DNA from: Streptomyces sp. CB00455 | GTDB lineage: Bacteria > Actinomycetota > Actinomycetes > Streptomycetales > Streptomycetaceae | DNA: 64,000 nucleotides | Assembly: GCF_001905445.1 (NCBI RefSeq) | Contig: NZ_LIVQ01000003.1 | Span: 745,445 to 809,444, forward strand | Direction: 5' to 3' | Shown here: positions 24,880-33,290 of the stretch, in pieces | Layout of the letters: each line of letters begins with the position of its first letter | How positions within the stretch are numbered: the stretch's first letter is position 1 | Program-made: the position numbers and the translations under genes | The notes under the pieces: generated by a model | The model's input: only the letters and a program-made list of their open reading frames with translations | What the model was told of the DNA's origin: nothing | Database searches by the model: none

Positions 24880-25464
24880 TCAGCCGCGGCGGCCCGCCAG
24901 CTTCCAGGCGGCCGGCAGGGCGCCCATCGCCAGGGCGGCCTTGAGCGCGTCGCCGAGGAGGAACGGCGTCAGGCCGGCCGCGACGGCGGCGCCCAGGGAC
25001 ATCCCGGTCGCGCCCATCAGGTAGGGCACGCCCACCGCGTAGATCACCGCGGAGCCCAGCACCATCGTGCCCGCCGTACGCAGCACCGAGCGGTCGGCGC
25101 CGCGCCGCGCGAGGGCGCCGACGAGGGTGGCGGCGAGCAGCATGCCGAGCACGTAGCCGAAGGAGGCGCCGCCCGCTCCGGAGGTGCCGTTGGCGAACCA
25201 CGGCACGCCCGCCATGCCGACGAGCGCGTACAAGGCCAGCGACAGGAAGCCCCGGCGGGCGCCGAAGGCGGCGCCGACGAGGAGCGCCGCGAAGGTCTGG
25301 CCGGTGACCGGGACCGGGGAGCCGGGGACCGGCACCGCGATCTGCGCGGCCAGCCCGGTGAGCGCGGCTCCGCCGGCGACGAGCGCGATGTCGCGGACGC
25401 GGCTCGCGGGCAGCAGGTCGGCGAGGACGGCGCCGGGCCGGAAGGAAACGGAAGCGGTGCTCAT
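24880..25464 (-). CDS. bioY: Biotin transporter BioY (substrate-specific component)
   Basis: S-component of the energy-coupling-factor biotin importer. The 194-residue product from ATG 25464 (GGAG 6 nt upstream) has about six membrane helices and the BioY motifs PVPVTGQTFAALLVG, ALYALVGMAGVPWFA and a C-terminal FLLGDALKA. No BioM/BioN partner is adjacent, so it works alone or with a shared ECF module elsewhere. It sits between two permeases transcribed in the opposite direction. Confidence 0.95.
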   Translation of the reverse strand: MSTASVSFRPGAVLADLLPASRVRDIALVAGGAALTGLAAQIAVPVPGSPVPVTGQTFAALLVGAAFGARRGFLSLALYALVGMAGVPWFANGTSGAGGASFGYVLGMLLAATLVGALARRGADRSVLRTAGTMVLGSAVIYAVGVPYLMGATGMSLGAAVAAGLTPFLLGDALKAALAMGALPAAWKLAGRRG

Positions 25465-25749
25465 CGAGGGCTCCGGGAGGTCGAGGTGACGGACGATCAC
25501 CGACGTTAGCCCGCGCTCCGCCGCCGCCCCACCGCCGCCCGGCACAAAGGCGTACTCCCCGGTTTGGTGGGGACCGCACAAAGGCCCGGAGCCACATCCG
25601 ACGCGACGTGATCCGCATCACGGGGCAGATCCGACACCGCGTCCGTTTTGCACGGAAGACCGCCGCTCAGGGAGACTGTAGGGTCCCGCCAATCCAGATG
25701 CGGCAGCCCCCACCGCCGCTGGGCCGAACGAGAGTACGAGCACCCCTTC

Positions 25750-27147
25750 ATGCGTGACCGCCTGCCCGACGCACCTCCCACGCCGGGCGATCTGCCCGCG
25801 GAGCCCCTCAGCCACAGCCTCAAGCAGCGCCACCTGACCATGCTGGGCCTCGGCGGCGTGATCGGCGCCGGGCTCTTCGTCGGCTCCGGCGCCGGAATCG
25901 GCATCGCCGGCCCGGCGATCATCTGCTCCTACCTGCTCGCGGGCGTGCTCGCGATGCTGGTGATGCGGGCCCTCGGCGAGATGTCGGCGGCGATGCCCGC
26001 CTCCGGTTCCTTCTCCGTCTACGCGGAGAAGGCCCTCGGCCGCTGGGCCGGCTTCTCGGCGGGCTGGCTGTACTGGTTCCTGCTGGTGGTGGTGCTCGCC
26101 GTGGAGGCCACCGGCGCCGCGAAGATCGCCAACGGCTGGGTGCCCTCGGTCGCCCAGTGGGTCTGGGTGCTCCTCTTCATGGTGGTCTTCACCGCCGCGA
26201 ACCTGGCCGCCGTGCGCAACTTCGGCGAATTCGAGTTCTGGTTCGCCGCGCTGAAGGTGGGCGCGATCGTGCTCTTCCTGATCCTCGGCACCCTCGCGGT
26301 CTTCGGTCTGCTGCCCGAAACCGACCCGGTGGGGCTGGCCAACCTGACCGGCCGGGGCGGTTTCTTCCCGGCCGGCTTCGGCGGGGTCGTCGCGGGCATG
26401 CTCGCGGTCGTCTTCGCCTTCGGCGGCCTGGAGGTCGTCACCATCGCGGCAGCCGAGTCGGACGACCCGGCCCGCTCCGTGGCCCGCGCCGTGCGCAGCG
26501 CCGTGTGGCGCATCCTCTTCTTCTACGTCGGCTCGATGCTGGTGATCGTGACCCTGCTGCCGTGGGACTCCCTGGAGCCGGGCGAGAGCCCGTACGTGGC
26601 GGTCCTGGACTCCATCGGCATCCCGGCCGCCGGCCAGATCATGAACGTCGTGGTGTTCGTGGCCCTGCTGTCGGCGCTCAACGCGAATCTGTACGGCTCC
26701 TCGCGCATCGTCTTCTCGCTGGCCGAGCGCGGCGAGGCGCCGAAGGCGCTGCTGAAGGTGTCGGGCGGCGGGGTGCCGCGCCGCGCGGTCTTCGCCTCGG
26801 TGGCCTTCGGCTTCGTCTCGGTGGTGCTGAACCTGCTGTGGCCGGACACGATCTTCCTGTACATGCTCAACGCGGTGGGCGCGGTCCTGCTGTTCGTGTG
26901 GGCGCTCATCGCCGTCTCGCAGCTGAAGCTGCGGCGCCGCATCGAGCGGGAGATGCCCGAGCGGCTCACCCTTCCGATGTGGTTCTTCCCGTACGCGACC
27001 TGGGCCGCGCTGGCGGGGATGGCCGCGGTGCTGGTGCTGATGCTGTTCGATGACTCGGCCCGCCCGCAGCTGCTCTGGTCGAGCGGCGCGGCCGCCGCCG
27101 TGCTGCTGGTGGCGTGGGTGCGGGAGGTCCGGGCCCGCCGGGCCTGA
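25750..27147 (+). CDS. Amino-acid permease, APC superfamily (copy 2)
   Basis: A 465-residue AAT-family permease with the same architecture as copies 1 and 3: GGVIGAGLFVGSGAGIG in the first helix, NFGEFEFWFAALK and NANLYGSSRIVFSLAERGEAP. ATG 25750 (MRDRLPDAPPTPG) matches the family start; the frame is open 34 codons upstream without similarity and the ribosome site is weak. It has its own upstream region and terminator, so the three permeases are separate units. Confidence 0.92.
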   Translation: MRDRLPDAPPTPGDLPAEPLSHSLKQRHLTMLGLGGVIGAGLFVGSGAGIGIAGPAIICSYLLAGVLAMLVMRALGEMSAAMPASGSFSVYAEKALGRWAGFSAGWLYWFLLVVVLAVEATGAAKIANGWVPSVAQWVWVLLFMVVFTAANLAAVRNFGEFEFWFAALKVGAIVLFLILGTLAVFGLLPETDPVGLANLTGRGGFFPAGFGGVVAGMLAVVFAFGGLEVVTIAAAESDDPARSVARAVRSAVWRILFFYVGSMLVIVTLLPWDSLEPGESPYVAVLDSIGIPAAGQIMNVVVFVALLSALNANLYGSSRIVFSLAERGEAPKALLKVSGGGVPRRAVFASVAFGFVSVVLNLLWPDTIFLYMLNAVGAVLLFVWALIAVSQLKLRRRIEREMPERLTLPMWFFPYATWAALAGMAAVLVLMLFDDSARPQLLWSSGAAAAVLLVAWVREVRARRA

Positions 27148-27167
27148 CCTGCGGTGACGAGAGGGAA

Positions 27168-27195
27168 CGGGCCCGGGACCGAGGTCCCGGGCCCG
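27168..27195 (+). terminator. Terminator after permease copy 2
   Basis: Perfect 13-bp arms (27168-27180 and 27183-27195), 20 nt after the stop codon. Confidence 0.7.
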
Positions 27196-27292
27196 CTCGC
27201 TTGCGCGGGCGTACGGTCACGTCACGTGAAACGCGCGTCCGGATGCTGGACACCGACCATCCGATTATCGGACGCTCGGCACACTGGTCCGC

Positions 27293-28729
27293 ATGATCCC
27301 GAGCACCGTCACACCCCCCGAGAAGCAGCCGGCGACCGCCGCCGCCGGCGCCGGTCCCGAGGCCGGTTCCGACAGCGGATCCCCCCTCGGCAACGGACTC
27401 AAGCAGCGGCACCTGTCGATGATCGCGCTCGGGGGTGTGATCGGCGCCGGCCTCTTCGTGGGTTCGGGCGCCGGCATCGCCGCCGCGGGACCCTCGATCG
27501 TGTTCGCCTACGCCGCCTCCGGGCTGCTGGTGATGTTCGTGATGCGGATGCTCGGGGAGATGTCGGCCGCCGACCCCGCCTCCGGCTCCTTCTCCGTCCA
27601 CGCCGGACGGGCGATCGGACCCTGGGCCGGCTTCACCGCAGGCTGGATGTTCTGGACGCTGCTGTGCGTGGGCGTGGCGATCGAGGCCATCGGCGCGGCG
27701 CACATCATGACGGGCTGGTTCCCGGGCACCCCGTCCTGGATGTGGGTGCTGGTCTTCATGGCGCTCTTCTGCGGGTCCAACCTGGCGGCCGTCTCGAACT
27801 TCGGCGAGTTCGAGTTCTGGTTCTCCGCCCTCAAGATCGGCGCCATCGGCCTCTTCCTGGGCCTGGGCGTCATGGCCGTCCTCGGCGTGCTGCCCACCAC
27901 CGCCTCCCCGGGCGCCGCCAACCTGCTGCACGACGGCGGTTTCCTGCCGAACGGCGTGGACGGCCTGCTGGTCGGCCTGCTCGCCTCGGTCGTCGCCTAC
28001 GGCGGGCTGGAGACGGTGACCATCGCGGCCGCCGAGTCGCAGGACCCGGTCAAGGGCGTCGCGAGGGCCGTGCGGACCACCATGTGGCGGATCGCGATCG
28101 TCTACGTCGGCTCCATGCTGGTCATCGTCACCCTGCTGCCGTGGAACGACCCGGCCGTGACGGCCGACGGCCCGTACGCGGCCACCCTGGACCGACTGGG
28201 CATCCCCGGTGCCGGCCAGATCATGAACGTGGTCATCCTGATCGCTCTGCTGTCCGCGATGAACGCCAACATCTACGGCTCCTCCCGGATGGCCTACTCC
28301 CTCGTCTCCCGCGGCCAGGGCCCCCGGGCGCTGGGCAAGGTCACCGGCCGGGTGCCCCGCCGGGCGGTGCTGGCCTCCTCCGGCTTCGGCTTCGTCACCG
28401 TACTGCTGTCCTACTGGTACCCGGACACCCTGTTCGCCTGGCTGCTGAACATGGTCGGCGGGGTCATCCTCGTCGTCTGGGGCTTCATCGCCGTCTCGCA
28501 GTTCGTGCTGCGCCGGCGGCTGGAGCGCGAGGCGCCCGGGAAGCTCGTCGTGCGGATGTGGGGCTTCCCGTACCTGACCTGGGTGGCGCTGGCCGGTGTG
28601 GCGGGGGTCCTGGTGCTGATGGTCCTGGACGAGGACACCCGGCTCCAGGTGATCTTCACGGGCGGTCTGACCCTCGCGCTGGCGGCCACCGGCCTGGCCC
28701 TCCAGCGCCGGGCCGCGGCGCGGTCCTGA
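27293..28729 (+). CDS. Amino-acid permease, APC superfamily (copy 3)
   Basis: A 478-residue AAT-family permease, closest to copy 2 by eye: it shares GLKQRHLSMIALGGVIGAGL, NFGEFEFWFSALK, AGQIMNVV and NANIYGSSRMAYS. It has about 12 membrane helices and a 30-residue Ala/Pro/Gly-rich cytoplasmic N-terminus. The upstream gap of 97 bp after the copy 2 terminator holds a promoter region. Substrate unknown. It likely arose by tandem duplication. Confidence 0.92.
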   Translation: MIPSTVTPPEKQPATAAAGAGPEAGSDSGSPLGNGLKQRHLSMIALGGVIGAGLFVGSGAGIAAAGPSIVFAYAASGLLVMFVMRMLGEMSAADPASGSFSVHAGRAIGPWAGFTAGWMFWTLLCVGVAIEAIGAAHIMTGWFPGTPSWMWVLVFMALFCGSNLAAVSNFGEFEFWFSALKIGAIGLFLGLGVMAVLGVLPTTASPGAANLLHDGGFLPNGVDGLLVGLLASVVAYGGLETVTIAAAESQDPVKGVARAVRTTMWRIAIVYVGSMLVIVTLLPWNDPAVTADGPYAATLDRLGIPGAGQIMNVVILIALLSAMNANIYGSSRMAYSLVSRGQGPRALGKVTGRVPRRAVLASSGFGFVTVLLSYWYPDTLFAWLLNMVGGVILVVWGFIAVSQFVLRRRLEREAPGKLVVRMWGFPYLTWVALAGVAGVLVLMVLDEDTRLQVIFTGGLTLALAATGLALQRRAAARS

Positions 28730-28744
28730 CCCCCCCCACCCACC

Positions 28745-28790
28745 CGGCGAAGGCGGGCTGCGCGCATCGGCGCGGGGCCCGCCTTCGCCG
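28745..28790 (+). terminator. Terminator after permease copy 3
   Basis: Perfect 14-bp stem (28745-28758 with 28777-28790) with an 18-nt loop, upstream of the sodF regulatory region. Confidence 0.7.
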
Positions 28791-28841
28791 TTGCCCGGGC
28801 GCCCTTGCGCATGACACGGGACAAATGCTGCTAGCGTGCAG

Positions 28842-28858
28842 TTGCACATTACTTGCAA
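28842..28858 (+). promoter_or_regulatory. Nur-like nickel-responsive operator upstream of sodF
   Basis: TTGCACATTACTTGCAA is an interrupted palindrome (TTGCA-N7-TGCAA) 36 bp before the sodF ATG, in an AT-rich island. In S. coelicolor the Fur-family repressor Nur with Ni2+ represses sodF through a TTGCA-type operator. Position and half-sites fit, but the match is by eye. Confidence 0.6.
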
Positions 28859-28894
28859 TAAGAGGTCGGCACGCCGAGGGGACCGGACACACGC

Positions 28895-29554
28895 ATGGCC
28901 ATCTACACGCTTCCCGAGCTTCCGTACGACTACGCGGCGCTGGAGCCGGTGATCAACCCGCAGATCATCGAGCTGCACCACGACAAGCACCACGCGGCCT
29001 ACGTCGCGGGCGCCAACAGCACGCTGGAGCAGCTGGAGGAGGCGCGCGACAAGGAGAACTGGGGCGCGCTCAACGGCCTGGAGAAGAACCTCGCGTTCCA
29101 CCTCTCCGGCCACATCCTGCACAGCATCTACTGGCACAACATGGCCAGCCCGAAGACCGGCGAGGGCGGCGGCGTCCCGGACGAGAAGGACGGTCTGGGC
29201 GAGCTCGCGGCCGCGCTCACCGAGTCCTTCGGCTCCTTCGCCGCCTTCAAGAAGCAGCTGACCTTCGCCGCCTCCGCGACGCAGGGCTCCGGCTGGGGCG
29301 TGCTGGCGTACGAGCCCGTCAGCGGCCGTCTGATCGTCGAGCAGGTCTACGACCACCAGGGCAACGTGGGCCAGGGTTCAGTGCCGATCCTGGTCTTCGA
29401 CGCCTGGGAGCACGCCTTCTACCTCCAGTACAAGAACCAGAAGGTGGACTTCATCGAGGCGATGTGGAACGTCGTCAACTGGCAGGACGTGGCCGGGCGC
29501 TACGCCGACGCCAAGGCCAGCACTCCGCTGCTGATCCCCGCAGGCCGGGCCTGA
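28895..29554 (+). CDS. sodF: Superoxide dismutase, Fe/Mn family (SodF)
   Basis: Converts superoxide to oxygen and hydrogen peroxide in the cytosol. The 219-residue protein carries the metal ligands of Fe/Mn-SOD: His28 in ELHHDKHH, a His in the HILHSIYWHN region, and Asp and His in VFDAWEHAFY. Its position next to the DsbA-like gene and pepN matches sodF of Streptomyces, which is made when nickel is scarce and Ni-SOD (sodN) is off. A Nur-like operator lies upstream, and the 3' UTR may release a regulatory RNA. Confidence 0.96.
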   Translation: MAIYTLPELPYDYAALEPVINPQIIELHHDKHHAAYVAGANSTLEQLEEARDKENWGALNGLEKNLAFHLSGHILHSIYWHNMASPKTGEGGGVPDEKDGLGELAAALTESFGSFAAFKKQLTFAASATQGSGWGVLAYEPVSGRLIVEQVYDHQGNVGQGSVPILVFDAWEHAFYLQYKNQKVDFIEAMWNVVNWQDVAGRYADAKASTPLLIPAGRA

Positions 29555-29569
29555 TCAGCCCCACCAGCC

Positions 29570-29660
29570 CGTCCGCCCCGTGATCGTCTTCTCAGCCTTC
29601 GCGTGCGGACGTGTCCACCGGAAGGCCCCCGTGAGGACGTGACTCACGGGGGCCTTCCGG
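29570..29660 (+). ncRNA. Candidate s-SodF-type small RNA from the sodF 3' UTR
   Basis: In S. coelicolor the sodF mRNA 3' UTR is processed to a stable RNA of about 90 nt (s-SodF) that destabilises sodN mRNA. Here about 60 nt of non-coding sequence after the stop lead into a perfect 18-bp terminator hairpin, giving the right size and place. Pairing to a sodN leader cannot be tested because sodN is outside the window. The 5' limit is a guess. Confidence 0.45.
29618..29660. terminator. sodF terminator (perfect 18-bp stem)
   Basis: Arms 29618-29635 and 29643-29660 pair perfectly around a 7-nt loop. It lies between the convergent sodF and DsbA-like genes and can serve both strands. Confidence 0.8.
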
Positions 29661-29718
29661 CGCGCCCGCCCCGGCGGGCCGGCCGCCGGCTTCGCCGGAC
29701 ACGCGGACAGCGGGCGGG

Positions 29719-30363
29719 CTACTCGAAGGAGGGGCCCTTGGTGCGGGTGCGCTTGATCTCGTAGAAGCCGGGGGTGGAGGCCACCAGCAGCGTGCCGTCC
29801 CACAGGCGGGCGGCCGCGTCGCCGCGCGGGGTCGGCGTGACGACCGGGCCGAAGAAGGCGACATCGCCCTCGGCGCCCGGAACCGATATCACCGGGGTGC
29901 CGACTTCCTGGCCCACCCGGTCGATGCCGTCGTTGTGCGAGGCGCGCAGCACCTCGTCGTACTCGTCGGAGTCGGCGTAGGCGAGCAGCTCGGACGGCAG
30001 GCCGACCTCGGCCAGCGCCTCGGCGATCACCTCGCGCGTCGGCCCCTTGGCCTCGTTGTGGATACGGGTGCCCAGCGCGGTGTAGAGCTTGCCCGTGATC
30101 TCCTTGCCGTGCTTCTGCTGGGCCGCGGTGACCACGCGCACCGGCGCCCAGCCCTTGGGGCCGAGCAGCTCGCGGTAGGTCTCGGGAAGCTCGTCGAGCT
30201 TGTTCTCGTTGAGCACGGCCAGGCTCATCACGTGCCAGTGGACCTCGACGTCGCGCACCTTCTCGACCTCGACCATCCAGCGGGAGGTCATCCAGGCCCA
30301 GGGGCAGAGCGGATCGAACCAGAAGTCGACCGGCGTCTTCTCGCTCACCTGGGTATCGGTCAT
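29719..30363 (-). CDS. DsbA-family mycothiol-dependent reductase-like protein (Rv2466c type), monothiol
   Basis: A 214-residue thioredoxin-fold protein of the DsbA branch related to the mycobacterial mycothiol-dependent reductase Rv2466c. The active-site region is WFDPLCPWAWMTSRW: the resolving Cys of the CPWC motif is Ala, leaving one redox cysteine. The cis-Pro loop VGTPVISV and the C-terminal EIKRTRTKGPSFE, typical of the family, are present. ATG 30363 has GAGGAG about 6 nt upstream; it has no signal peptide, so it is cytosolic. It is divergent from pepN. Confidence 0.88.
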   Translation of the reverse strand: MTDTQVSEKTPVDFWFDPLCPWAWMTSRWMVEVEKVRDVEVHWHVMSLAVLNENKLDELPETYRELLGPKGWAPVRVVTAAQQKHGKEITGKLYTALGTRIHNEAKGPTREVIAEALAEVGLPSELLAYADSDEYDEVLRASHNDGIDRVGQEVGTPVISVPGAEGDVAFFGPVVTPTPRGDAAARLWDGTLLVASTPGFYEIKRTRTKGPSFE

Positions 30364-30491
30364 GTCGCTCCTCACATCGGAAAAGGGCACCTGCGGGTGA
30401 CGTTCTCCGGCCCCAACCAGTCCGCGCCCGCACGCATTCCCCCCGTGCGAGGATTCCTCGCAAGAACGCGAACACGCACGAAGGAGTGCAG

Positions 30492-33056
30492 GTGCCCGGA
30501 GAGAATCTGTCCCGCGACGAGGCCCGCGAGCGGGCCGAGCTGCTGTCCGTCGACGGGTACGAGGTGGTCCTCGACGTCCGGTCCGCGGTGGACGAGGCCG
30601 AACCGGCCCGGGGTCCGCGGACCTTCCGCTCGGTGACGACGATCCGCTTCCGGGCCGCGGCCGCCGGCTCCTCCACCTTCGCCGACCTGATCGCCCCCTC
30701 GGTCAACGCCGTGACCCTCAACGGGCGCGCGCTGGACGTCGCCGCCGTCTTCGACGGGGCGCGGATCACCCTGGACGGCCTGGCTGCGCAGAACGTCCTG
30801 GTGGTGGACGCGAACTGCGCGTACAGCCGGACGGGCGAGGGTCTGCACCGCTTCGTGGACCCCGAGGACGGCGAGGTCTACCTCTACACCCAGTACGAGC
30901 CGGCCGATGCCCGGCGGGTGTATGCGAACTTCGAGCAGCCGGACCTGAAGGCGCCCCACCGCTTCGAGGTGACCGCGCCCGAGGGCTGGCGGGTGTGGAG
31001 CAACGGCGCGCAGGAGTCGCGGGAGGCCGGGGTCTGGCGGTTCGCCGAGACCGCGCCGATCTCGACCTACATCACCTGCGTGGTGGCGGGCCCCTACCAC
31101 TACGTGACGGACTCCTACACACGCGGGGACCTGACGATCCCGCTGGGCGCGATGTGCCGCAAGGGGCTGGCGAAGCACTTCGACGCGGACGACGTCTTCC
31201 TGGTCACCAAGCAGGGCTTCGACCTCTTCCACGAGATCTTCGACTACCCCTACCCCTTCGGGAAGTACGACCAGGCCTTCGTGCCGGAGTACAACCTGGG
31301 CGCGATGGAGAATCCGGGGATGGTGACCTTCCGGGAGGAGTACATCTTCCGCGGGAAGGTCACCCAGGCCTCCTACGAGCGCCGCGCGAACGTGATCCTG
31401 CACGAGATGGCGCACATGTGGTTCGGCGACCTCGTCACGATGAAGTGGTGGGACGACCTGTGGCTGAAGGAGTCCTTCGCGGACTTCATGGGCTCGTTCG
31501 CCCTGGTGGAGGCCACCCGCTTCGACCAGGCGTGGGTCACCTTCGCCAACAGCCGCAAGGCGTGGGCCTACCGCGCCGACCAGCTGCCCTCCACGCACCC
31601 GGTCACGGCCGACATCCGGGACCTGGAGGCCGCGAAGCTGAACTTCGACGGGATCACCTACGCCAAGGGCGCGGCGGTGCTCAAGCAGCTGGTCGCCTAC
31701 GTGGGCCGGGAGGCCTTCCTGGAGGGCGCGCGGCGCTACTTCAAGGCCCACGCCTACGGGAACACGACGCTGGACGACCTGCTGTCGGTCCTCGCGGAGG
31801 TCTCCGGGCGGGACATGGCCGAATGGTCGCGGGCCTGGCTGCAGACGGCGGGCGTGAACGTGCTGACGCCCGTGCTCACCTGCGACGCGGGCGGACGCGT
31901 GACCGAGCTGGCGGTGGTGCAGGAGGGCGAGGAGCTCCGGCCGCACCGGGTCGCGGTCGGCCTGTACCGGCTGGAGTCGGACGGCACCCTGGTGCGCTAC
32001 GCGCGGGCCGCGACGGACGTGTCGGGGGCACGGAGCGTGGTCGCGGAGCTGGCGGGGCTGGAGCGCCCCGACCTGGTCCTGGTCAACGACGAGGACCTGA
32101 CGTACTGCAAGGTCCGCTTCGACGAGAGGTCGCTGGCCACCCTGCGGGGGCACCTGGGTGATCTGACGGACCCGCTCGCGCGGGCGCTGAGCTGGTCGGC
32201 GCTGTGGAACCTGACCCGGGACGGGCTGATGCCCGCGCGTGACTTCGTCTCGCTGGTCCTCGCGCACGCGGGCCGGGAGACGGACGTCGGCGTGCTGCAG
32301 ATGCTGCACGGGCAGGCGCTGACGGCGGTCACCCACTACGCGGCTCCGGCCTGGCGGGAGCAGGGCGGCCGGGACCTGGCGGCAGGCGCGCTGCACGAAC
32401 TGCGCCTCGCCGACCCGGGCTCGGAGCACCAGCTGACCTGGGCCCGCTTCTTCGCGGCGAGCGCGACGACGGAGGGCGACTTCCAGCTGCTGCTGGGGCT
32501 GCTGGAGGGATCGGCGCGGATCGACGGGCTGGAGGTGGACCAGGAGCTGCGCTGGGACTTCCTGCGGCCGCTGGCCGCGCACGGGGCCGTGGACGATCGG
32601 GTCCTGGACGCCGAGCTGGCGCGGGACGACACGGCCTCGGGCAAGCGGCACCAGGTGCGGTGCCTGGCGGCGCGGCCGTCGGCGGCAGTCAAGGACCAGG
32701 CGTGGGCGTCGGTGGTCGAGTCCGACGCGCTGTCCAACGCGCTGGTGGAGGCGACGATCGCCGGAATGCAGCAGTCGTCGCAGCGGAGCCTGCTCGCGGC
32801 CTACACGGAGCGGTACTTCGCGTCGCTCGAGCGGGTGTGGGCGGACCGGTCGATCCAGATCGCCATGGACGTGGTGAAGGGGATGTACCCCTCGCTGCAG
32901 GACTCCGACGCGACGGTGGAGGCGACCGACGCGTGGCTGACGGCCCACCCGTCGGCTCCGCCGGCCCTGCGCCGGCTGGTCGTCGAGTCCCGCGACGACC
33001 TGGCCCGGGCGCTGCGCGCCCAGCGCTGCGACGCGGCGGCCGCCCCCGCCGTCTGA
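30492..33056 (+). CDS. pepN: Aminopeptidase N (M1 family), paralogue 1
   Basis: Zinc aminopeptidase that removes N-terminal residues from peptides in the cytosol. The 854-residue protein has the exopeptidase motif GAMEN at 270-274, the zinc site HEMAH (His304, His308) with Glu327 in WLKESF, and the ERAP1-like C-terminal helical domain (about 530-840). GTG 30492 (VPGENLSRDEA) is chosen because AAGGAG is 5 nt upstream and the second copy starts with the same motif; a GTG two codons earlier overlaps that site. It is strongly similar to the 39410-42010 gene throughout. Confidence 0.95.
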   Translation: MPGENLSRDEARERAELLSVDGYEVVLDVRSAVDEAEPARGPRTFRSVTTIRFRAAAAGSSTFADLIAPSVNAVTLNGRALDVAAVFDGARITLDGLAAQNVLVVDANCAYSRTGEGLHRFVDPEDGEVYLYTQYEPADARRVYANFEQPDLKAPHRFEVTAPEGWRVWSNGAQESREAGVWRFAETAPISTYITCVVAGPYHYVTDSYTRGDLTIPLGAMCRKGLAKHFDADDVFLVTKQGFDLFHEIFDYPYPFGKYDQAFVPEYNLGAMENPGMVTFREEYIFRGKVTQASYERRANVILHEMAHMWFGDLVTMKWWDDLWLKESFADFMGSFALVEATRFDQAWVTFANSRKAWAYRADQLPSTHPVTADIRDLEAAKLNFDGITYAKGAAVLKQLVAYVGREAFLEGARRYFKAHAYGNTTLDDLLSVLAEVSGRDMAEWSRAWLQTAGVNVLTPVLTCDAGGRVTELAVVQEGEELRPHRVAVGLYRLESDGTLVRYARAATDVSGARSVVAELAGLERPDLVLVNDEDLTYCKVRFDERSLATLRGHLGDLTDPLARALSWSALWNLTRDGLMPARDFVSLVLAHAGRETDVGVLQMLHGQALTAVTHYAAPAWREQGGRDLAAGALHELRLADPGSEHQLTWARFFAASATTEGDFQLLLGLLEGSARIDGLEVDQELRWDFLRPLAAHGAVDDRVLDAELARDDTASGKRHQVRCLAARPSAAVKDQAWASVVESDALSNALVEATIAGMQQSSQRSLLAAYTERYFASLERVWADRSIQIAMDVVKGMYPSLQDSDATVEATDAWLTAHPSAPPALRRLVVESRDDLARALRAQRCDAAAAPAV

Positions 33057-33064
33057 CCGCCCCC

Positions 33065-33100
33065 GGGAGCCCGGGTCCCACCGGCGGGGCCCGGGCTCCC
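33065..33100 (+). terminator. Terminator after pepN paralogue 1
   Basis: A 15-bp stem (33065-33079 with 33086-33100) with a single G-U pair, 8 nt after the stop. Confidence 0.65.
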
Positions 33101-33290
33101 GCACGCCGCCGGGGGGTGCCGGTCGCGGCCCGCATCCGGCCCCGCCCGGGGCGCGGGGGCCCCGGGACCGGTCGGGCGCCGCAGACCATCGGCAGTCGAA
33201 CGCCCGTACTTTAGCCCTGGCTTGTCCCGATTTGCCGACGGACGTGTAACAGGGGTTAGCAGGGCCGTGGCCCGAGGGAATCACCGCGTC

